From positions 310,001 to 374,000 of the forward strand of contig CAVSNF010000025.1 of assembly GCA_963729195.1 (NCBI GenBank): DNA of 64,000 nt, read 5' to 3'. Of this stretch, positions 57,862-64,000 are shown one piece after another. The notes beneath the pieces were generated by a model. The model saw nothing but the letters and a program-made list of their open reading frames with translations. It had not been told where the DNA came from and searched no databases. The position numbers were made by a program, and so were the translations under genes. Origin of the DNA: CAVPTL01 sp963729195. Its GTDB lineage: Bacteria > Actinomycetota > Thermoleophilia > Gaiellales > JAICJC01. Within the stretch, counting starts at the first letter, position 1; each line of letters opens with the position of its first letter.

Positions 57862-59914
57862 TCATGACCTCACCCGTGTGCCGAGATCGACCAGGCCACG
57901 CCCGAAGGCGTCAATCCGGCCCCAGCGGCCGGGAATGTCCAAAAGTTCGAGGTGCCCGACGCCGCTGGGCAGCGCCGGGTCGACCACCAGATGATCGCCC
58001 AGCGGCTCGAGCCCCAGCATCGTGCGCAGGAACAAGAGCGGCGCGCCGGTCGACCACGCCTGCGGGCTGCAGGCGGTCGGGTACTGCACCGGATAGCCGG
58101 TGAGCGTGCGCTCGTACCCGCCGAATGCCTCCGGCAGGCGACCGTTGAAGTACTCCGCCGCCTCCAGGATGCCGTTGGCGATCAGCGCCGCCTCCTGCTT
58201 GAACCCGTACCGGCGCAGGCCCCAGGCGATGAACGAGTTGTCGAACGGCCACACCGCGCCGACGTGGTAGCCGACCGGGTTGTAGCGCCCCTCGCCCTCG
58301 GCCAGGGTGCGCACACCCCAGCCCGAGAACAGCTTTGGCCCCACCAGGTGAGCGGCCACCGAAGCCGCTTTCGATCGATCAACGATTCCGCTCCAGAGAA
58401 GATGGCCGATATTCGAGGTTAGCGCGTCCACCGGCCGTCCCTCGGTGTCCAGCGCCACCGCAAACGCCCCTCGATCGGCGACCCAGAAATCGCGGTTGAA
58501 GCGGCGCTTGAGGTCGGCCGCCTGGCGCTCGAGCTGGGCCGCGTAGGCCTCGTCCTTCCACACCGTCCGCGCCAGCCTGGCCCCGCGCATGCGCGCGTCA
58601 TAGGCATAGCCCTGAAGCTCACAGGTCGCCCGGGGGAAGCCCGGGCAGCTTGCCGTCGCGGTAGGAGATCGAGTCCCAGGAATCCTTCCAGCACTGGTTC
58701 TCGAGCCCGGTCTGCTCGTTGCGGCGCTGATACCAGACGTAGCCGTTGCCCATCAGGTCGGCGTACTCCTCGATCCAGTTGAGCGCCGCCCGGGCTTCCA
58801 CCTCGAGCTCGCGCACCAGCCGGCGGTCGCCGGTCCAGCGCTCGTACTCGTCCAGCAGCACCACGAACAGCGCGGTGGCGTCGGCGTTGCCGTAGTAGGG
58901 CGAGTGCGGCCGCTCCTCGAATGCGGTCAGCTCGCCGTAGCGCATCTCGTGCAGGATCCGCCCGGGATCCTCGTCGCGGAAATCGTCGACCCGCGATCCC
59001 TGGCGGGCGGCCAGCTCGCGCAGGGTGGTGGCCGCCAGCTCCGGCGCGAACGGCAGCGCCTGCAGGCTGGTGAAGATGCTGTCGCGCCCGAACATGGTCA
59101 TGAACCACGGCAGGCCGGCCGCCGGCAGGCTCGCGCCCCCGGCACTCAGGGGCGAGAATCGCAGCGCCGCGAGGTCGACCAGGCTGCGGCGATAGGTCGC
59201 CTTGAGCGAGTCCCAGTCGCACTCGAGCTTGGGCGCCTTGTCCATCCAGCGATCGAGGTCGCGCTCCATGTTGCGCCGCCTGCGGGCGGCGTGGGCGGCG
59301 CTGAACGTGCGCTGCCGCCCGCCCCACACCACCGCGGTGACGACGTGAATGTCGGTGCTCCACCGGCCCTTCGGCTCGAGCTTGACGGTGAACGTGAATC
59401 CGGTCTTGTCGATCCGGGCGGGAGCGCCGGGAGAGATCACCGTCTCGCGCTGAAAGGTCTCGCGCGCGTACGAGAGCACCAGCGTGTCCTTGCGCGCTCG
59501 CTGGCTGTAGGTGCCCTGCTTGGCCAGCGCGTCCTTGACCTCGAACAGGTCGGCGAAGTCACTCGCGGCGTCGATCCTGACCTTCAGCCTGACCGGCTTC
59601 TCGTCGTGGTTGAGGATCGTCAGATGCTCGTGGAAGCCGTCGGCGACCGCGCGCGTGCGGATCACCGAGAGCTTGGAATCGACGTACACGGTGCCGGTGC
59701 CGGGCACCAGGAAGAAGCGCGACTGGAAGTACTGGAGATCGTCGGTGGAGAGCGCGTTCAGGCGCTGGCCGTTGACGGTCAGCACCCACTCCGACAGAAA
59801 CCGCGTGTCGAACGAGAAGAGGCCGGTGGTGTCGGTCGAGGAGGCCTCGATATCGCCGCGGCGATCACTGACCACGAACGTGTTTCCGTCCAGAATCGAG
59901 ACCAGATCGCTCAT
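57862..59914 (-). CDS. Glycogen-debranching-type amylo-alpha-1,6-glucosidase, one frame break
   Basis: About 684 residues. The N-terminal GDE_N_bis-like beta domain has 'DGNTFVVSDRRGDI' and 'TTGLFSFDTRFLSEW', and the (alpha/alpha)6 domain contains 'GLPWFMTMFGRDSIFTSLQ', 'HEMRYGELTAFEERPHSPYYG', 'QCWKDSWDSI', 'NIGHLLWSGIV' and 'GYHVGAVWPFDNSFIAWGL'. The frame shifts by +1 near 58620. ATG 59914 overlaps the SCP2 gene end. Proteins of this type hydrolyse branched or short alpha-glucans. Neighbours zwf and GH15 fit glucan-to-glucose flux. Confidence 0.86.
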
Positions 59915-60260
59915 TTCGCCGGCTCCCGCGGTGGCCCCGGGAAGATCGCGCTGGAATCGCACCAGCAGCTCGGTGGCGCCGGTCGACGACCACCGTCCCG
60001 CGCAGGATCGCGGCGGTGGCGTTGGCTTCGCCGGTGACGAGTTTGGAGAACATCTCGCGGTCGGTCATGACCACGGCGTCGGCGGCTCCGTCGCCCCGCG
60101 AGACCGAAACTGCACCCTTGTTGATGGCCACCCGCCAGTGCTCGGTGCGCTTGCCCGAACGCAGATCGAACCGGAGCTTCCCCTTGACAGCGCCGAGCAG
60201 CGGCTCGCTGCCGCGCTCGGCCAGCTCCGCGAAGAACACGTCGGTGGCGTCAGACGTCAC
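59911..60260 (-). CDS. SCP2 sterol-carrier-like domain protein, probably two frame breaks
   Basis: About 115 residues from GTG 60260, which overlaps the GH15 stop. SCP2 features: 'VFFAELAERGSEPLLGAVKG', 'KLRFDLRSGKRTEHWRVAI', 'VVMTDREMFSKLVTGEANATAAIL' (read in parts) and 'ELLVRFQRDLPG'. The frame shifts by +1 near 59980, and a second shift near 59925 would let it stop at TGA 59911, overlapping the debranching ATG like other genes here. SCP2 domains bind hydrophobic ligands. Its presence inside a glucan operon is unexplained. Confidence 0.75.
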
Positions 60261-62141
60261 AGCTCCTCCAGCAGCTCGGCCAGGATGATCCGGGCGGCGG
60301 CCTCGATCAGCGCGAGATGCGAGAACGCCTGCGGGAAGTTGCCGAGGTGGCGGCCGGTGTCGGCGTCGAACTCCTCGGCGTACAGCCCCAGCGGAGACGC
60401 GATCCGCAGCAGCTTCTCCATCAGATCCTGCGCCTGCTGGCGCTCGCCCACGATCGCCAGCGCGGACACGAGCCAGAACGAGCAGATCAGGAAGGTGCCC
60501 TCCTTGCCCGAGAGCCCGTCGTCGGTCTCGTCGGTGCGGTAGCGCAGCACGAAGCCGTTCTCGCTGAGCTCCTCGGAGACCGCGATCACCGACTTCTTGA
60601 GCCGCTCGTCGTTCGGCGGCAGGAAGCCGAAGATGCGCCGCCAGCAGGGTCGAGGCATCCAGCGAGTCGGTGTCGTAGTGCTGGCGCAGCACGCCCCGCT
60701 CGCTGAGGCCGTGGGCCAGGATGTCCTGCCGGATCTCCTCGGCGGTGGCACCCCACTTCTGCCGGTACTCCGCGTTGCCCGCGGATGTCGGCCAGCTTGG
60801 CCGCCCGGTCGAGCGCCACCCAGCACATCAGCTTGGACGAGACGTAGTGCTGAGGCGCTCCCCGCGCCTCCCAGATGCCCTGGTCGGGCTGCTGCCACAC
60901 GTTGGTGGCGCACTCGGCCTGGGCCTCCACGATCGGCCACAGCCGCCGCGGCAGCCGCTGGCTGCGGCGGGTGTGCTGCAGGATCGAGTCGAGCACCGAC
61001 CCGAACACATCGTTCTGGCGCTGGTCGAACGCGCCGTTTCCGATCCGCACCGGCCGCGCCCCGGCATACCCGGAGAGATCGTCGCGGGTCGACTCGGTCA
61101 GGTCGCGGCGCACCGTCGATGCCGTACATGATCTGGAGGCTGCCGTCCTCGTTGGGCTCCAGGTCGGCGACGAACTGCATGAACTCGTCGGCCTCCCAGT
61201 CGAGATTGAGGAAGTGCAGCGCCTGCAGCGTGAAGGTGCTGTCGCGCATCCACGAGTAGCGGTAGTCCCAGTTTCGCTCCCCGCCGGGAGTCTCCGGCAG
61301 CGACGTGGTGAGGGCGGCCACGGTGGCGCCGGTGGGCATGAAGGTGAGCCCCTTGATCGTCAGCGCCGAGCGCTGGATCGGCTCGCGCCAGCGGTGGTCG
61401 GGGAAGCGGCCGCGGCCCAGCCACTTGCGCCAGAAACGGGCGGTCACATCCAGCCGCCGCTCGGCGTCGTCGACGTCGGTGGGCGACTCCAGGTTCTCGG
61501 CCCACGACAGCGAGCAGAAGGCGCGGTCGCCGGCCGCCAGCACGTGCCGGGCGCGCACCCGCGTGCCCTCGATCCCGAGCACCATGTCGGTGGCCAGGCG
61601 GATCGTCTGACCACCGCCCGGTGGCGTCGGCCATGTGCGCCTGGCCGTCTTCGGCCAGCTGCCAGGTCGCCGGCTCGCGCCCGTAGTCGAACGCCGGCTC
61701 GCACACCAGCTCCACCTCGACCTCGCCCTCGATGCAGACGACCGTGCGCACCAGCATGTGGTCGGCGTCCTCGTCGGTCGGCGGTCGCGTGTGCGGAGTG
61801 ACGGTGTCCTCGTGGGTGCGAGGCCCGATCGTCAGCGCCTCCCGCACCCGGATCCAGCCGGTGGGCGTCTTCCAGGTCGTCTCGACCACGTTGGTGCCCG
61901 GCTCGTACACGCGCGCCGTGGGCACGTTGATCCCATAGGGGCCGAACCGAAACGTGCCGGCACCGCGATCGAGCAGGCTCCCAAACGAGCTGGGCGCATC
62001 GAATCGGGGCGCGCACAGCCAGTCGACGGCGCCGTCGGGTGCGATCAGCGCGCCGGTGTGACAGTCGGAGATGAACGCGTAGTCGGCGATCGGCGGAAAC
62101 GGCGACGGCGCCGCTGCGCTCTGAGGCATGGTGTCGGTCAT
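60257..62141 (-). CDS. Glycoside hydrolase family 15 protein (glucoamylase/trehalase-like), about four frame breaks
   Basis: About 628 residues from ATG 62141. The N-terminal beta domain shows 'IADYAFISDCHTGALIAPDG' and 'VDWLCAPRFDAPSSFGSLLD'. The (alpha/alpha)6 catalytic domain has 'GGERNWDYRYSWMRDSTFTL', 'DQGIWEARG' with the catalytic-type Glu and 'SSKLMCWVALDRAAKLA'. Frame shifts lie near 61615, 61115, 60785 and 60640. Actinobacterial GH15 enzymes of this build include trehalases and glucoamylases; I cannot separate the two by eye. It is coupled to zwf (ATGA) and to the SCP2 gene (GTGA). Confidence 0.88.
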
Positions 62142-63521
62142 GCTGGGCTCCAGGGCTCGTGCCAGCGACCGTGACCTGCCACCAGCCGGTCGGCCTCCGC
62201 CGGCCCCCACGACCCCTGGGCGTAGGAGTGGATCGGAGAGGGCGAGTCGATCAGCGGCTGCATGATCCTCCAGGTCTCCTCGACGCAGTCCTGCCGCGTG
62301 AAGCGCTTGGCGTCGCCCTCCATCGCGGCCAGCAGCAGCACCTCGTAGGGGGTGGGGCCCTCCCCGCCCTCGTCGGCGAACTCCATGTCGAGCGTGATCG
62401 GCTCGGGGCCGGAGCGGTCGGCCCGCATTGCGTCCAGCTGGATCCGCACACCGGTCGAGGGATCGAGCTTGATCACGATCTGGTCGGGCGTGGGCTTGCG
62501 CGGCAATGTGGCGAATCCGAGCCTCGGCGGGTTGTGGAACACCAGCCGCACCTCGGTCTGCGTGATCGGCAGATGCTTGCCGGTGCGAATGAAGAATGGC
62601 ACACCCGACCACCGCCAGTTGTCGATCTCCAGCCGCAGGGCCGCGTAGGTCTCGGTGGTCGAACCCGCGGCCACGCCCGGCGTGTCGAGATACCCGTCGT
62701 ACTGGCCGCGCACGTAGTGGGCAGGGTCGGCCGGCGGGATCGCCCGAAACGCACCCAGCATCGCGTCCTTGAGCATGGCCGACTCCGTCCCCGAGGGCGG
62801 ATCCATGGCGGTGGCCGCGACCACCTGCATGATGTGGTTGACGACCACGTCGCGCAGCGCCCCCACCGGGTCGTAGAAGTGACCGCGATCCTCGACGCCG
62901 AAGCTCTCGGCCATCGTGATCTGCACCGACGAGATCGAGTTTCGGTCCCACAGACGGCTGCAGCATGGCGTTGGCGAACCGCAGGTACAGGATCTCGTCG
63001 AGCCCCATCTTGCCCAGGAAGTGGTCGATCCGGAAAAGCTGGGACTCATCGATGTACTGGTGCAGCTCGACGGCCAGCGCGTGCGCGGAGGCGCTGTCGT
63101 GGCCGAACGGCTTCTCCACCACCACCCGGGCGTTCTCGGTAAGTCCCGCATCGTGGAGTTGCTTGACCACCGGGCCGAACAGAAACGGCGGGATCTCGAG
63201 GTAGAACACCGGCTCCTGGGCGTCGCCCATGGCCGCCTTGACCCGCCCGTAGGTGGCGGCATCGGTGAAGTCGCCGCTGACGTACTGGAGGCGAGCGGCA
63301 AATCGATCGAACACGGCCTCGTCAATGGTCTGACCGGTGGCCTCGATCACGGTGTGGGCGTGCTCGCGCAGGTGCTCGACCGTCCAGTCATCTGATGCCA
63401 CGCCGATGATCGGACACGCCAGCAGGCCACGCGCCTCCAGCCGGTAGAGCGAATGCAGTGTCATCACCCGGGCCAGATCGCCGGTGATCCCGAATATCAC
63501 GAATGCGTCGGTGCGCTTCAT
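62138..63521 (-). CDS. zwf: Glucose-6-phosphate 1-dehydrogenase, one frame break
   Basis: About 461 residues. N-terminal 'FVIFGITGDLARVMTLHSLY' holds the cofactor loop, 'VVVEKPFGHD' and the active-site 'RIDHFLGKMGLDEILYLRFAN' are conserved, and 'ESFGVEDRGHFYDPVGALRD' follows the break. The frame shifts by +1 near 62955; removing one base gives the expected 'NSISSVQITMAE' region. ATG 63521 follows GGGGGG. It makes NADPH and 6-phosphogluconolactone. Its place in an operon with glucan hydrolases suggests channelling of released glucose into the pentose phosphate route. No glucokinase is in the window. Confidence 0.93.
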
Positions 63522-63542
63522 ACTTCCCCCCGGGAGATTTGT

Positions 63543-64000
63543 TCAGTGATGGAAGCTGCTCTCGGCCTCGGTGTGCACCGGGGTGGGTTGGCTCTGCAGC
63601 CTCGGCAGCACGCGATTGAGGTCGGCTAGCAGCATGTCTGCCAGGTCGTGCGTGAACCCCTGCCGCACCACCACCCGCAGTGCCGCCAGGTCGGTGCGAT
63701 TGGCCGGGAACGTGTAGGCCGGGACCTGCCAGCCGCGCTCTCGCAACGCGCCCGAGACGTCGAACACGGTGTAGTTCTCGACGTCGTCGCGCAGCTTGAA
63801 CGCGAACACCGGCAGCTCGTCGCCACGGGTCAGCAGCTCGAACGGCCCCAGCTTTTCGATCTCGGCCGAGAGCCGCGTGGCGACGTCCCGCGAGTAGCCG
63901 TGCACCGCCTTGTAGCCCTGGAACCCGAGCCGCAGGAAGTTGTAGTACTGCGCCACCACCTGGGCGCCCGGGCGCGAGAAGTTGAGTGCGAAGGTGGGCA
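63543..64000 (-). CDS. Glutamate decarboxylase, C-terminal part (continues beyond the window)
   Basis: The last 150 residues of a PLP-dependent glutamate decarboxylase, co-linear with E. coli GadB. It shows 'LNFSRPGAQVVAQYYNFLRL' at the window edge, 'GFQGYKAVHGYSRDVATRL', 'ERGWQVPAYTFPANRTDLAA' and the C-terminal 'SSFHH' that parallels the GadB C-terminal plug with its terminal His. The PLP-lysine lies outside the window. It ends 21 bases before zwf and probably heads the operon. It converts glutamate to GABA, consuming a proton, and is usually linked to acid or osmotic stress. Confidence 0.9.
   Translation of the reverse strand, partial: PTFALNFSRPGAQVVAQYYNFLRLGFQGYKAVHGYSRDVATRLSAEIEKLGPFELLTRGDELPVFAFKLRDDVENYTVFDVSGALRERGWQVPAYTFPANRTDLAALRVVVRQGFTHDLADMLLADLNRVLPRLQSQPTPVHTEAESSFHH

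Noticed and set aside
57862..60260. A fusion of the SCP2 domain to the glycogen debranching enzyme
   Set aside because: After the break near 59980 the two share one frame without a stop, but one more +1 break near 59925 would give a TGA at 59911 overlapping the debranching ATG, the same arrangement as all neighbouring junctions.

Overview
The window looks like chromosomal DNA of a high-GC aerobic or microaerobic actinobacterium. SigB/SigF-type sigma factors with an RsbW/RsbV pair, a cydABDC operon, SHOCT and DUF7144 membrane proteins, an Stf0 sulfotransferase and GTG/TTG starts with ATGA/GTGA overlaps fit Actinomycetota. Thermoleophilia/Solirubrobacterales is my best guess and is inference only. 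I see one tRNA gene and no rRNA, phage, transposase or CRISPR array.

Reading frames need care. About 75-80 single-base frame breaks interrupt otherwise well-conserved genes, including rpoD, zwf, cydA and a DNA-binding regulator. Every junction I resolved base by base is a +1 shift. They look like sequence-level insertions rather than gene decay, so I give each gene as one CDS across its breaks and list their positions.

Region 1 (1-15.4 kb) is a catabolic cluster: a CUT2-type sugar ABC transporter, a sugar isomerase, two SDR dehydrogenases, a DapB-like dehydrogenase, two enolase-superfamily dehydratases, two neutral-ceramidase-like hydrolases, a Gfo/Idh/MocA dehydrogenase, a LacI regulator, a lactonase-like amidohydrolase, a RhaM mutarotase and a CaiB/BaiF CoA-transferase. 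The set suggests oxidative, non-phosphorylative breakdown of a (deoxy)sugar or sugar derivative.

Region 2 (15.3-32 kb) holds a monooxygenase remnant, a methyltransferase, tRNA-Met, an M42-like peptidase, an MttB-like methyltransferase coupled to a trimethylamine-dehydrogenase-like flavoprotein, a NylB-like hydrolase, transporters, and an L,D-transpeptidase coupled to the first copper amine oxidase. Region 3 (32-37 kb) is a regulatory hub: two SigB-like factors, RsbW-like and STAS proteins, and the RpoD-type sigma factor. Region 4 (37-50 kb) carries a CapA-like protein, the second copper amine oxidase, an aquaporin, a subtilase-GAF pair, a sulfatase-sulfotransferase pair, a large LuxR-type regulator and a flavin oxidase with a cupin.

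Region 5 (50-64 kb) has cydABDC (cytochrome bd and its assembly exporter), an NfeD-like protein and a tightly packed operon (glutamate decarboxylase, zwf, GH15, SCP2, glycogen debranching enzyme, SHOCT membrane protein) that links storage-glucan breakdown to NADPH supply. Seven palindromic elements with a GGTGCC-N-GGCACC core lie at gene 3' ends, and some supply the stop codon of the adjacent gene.
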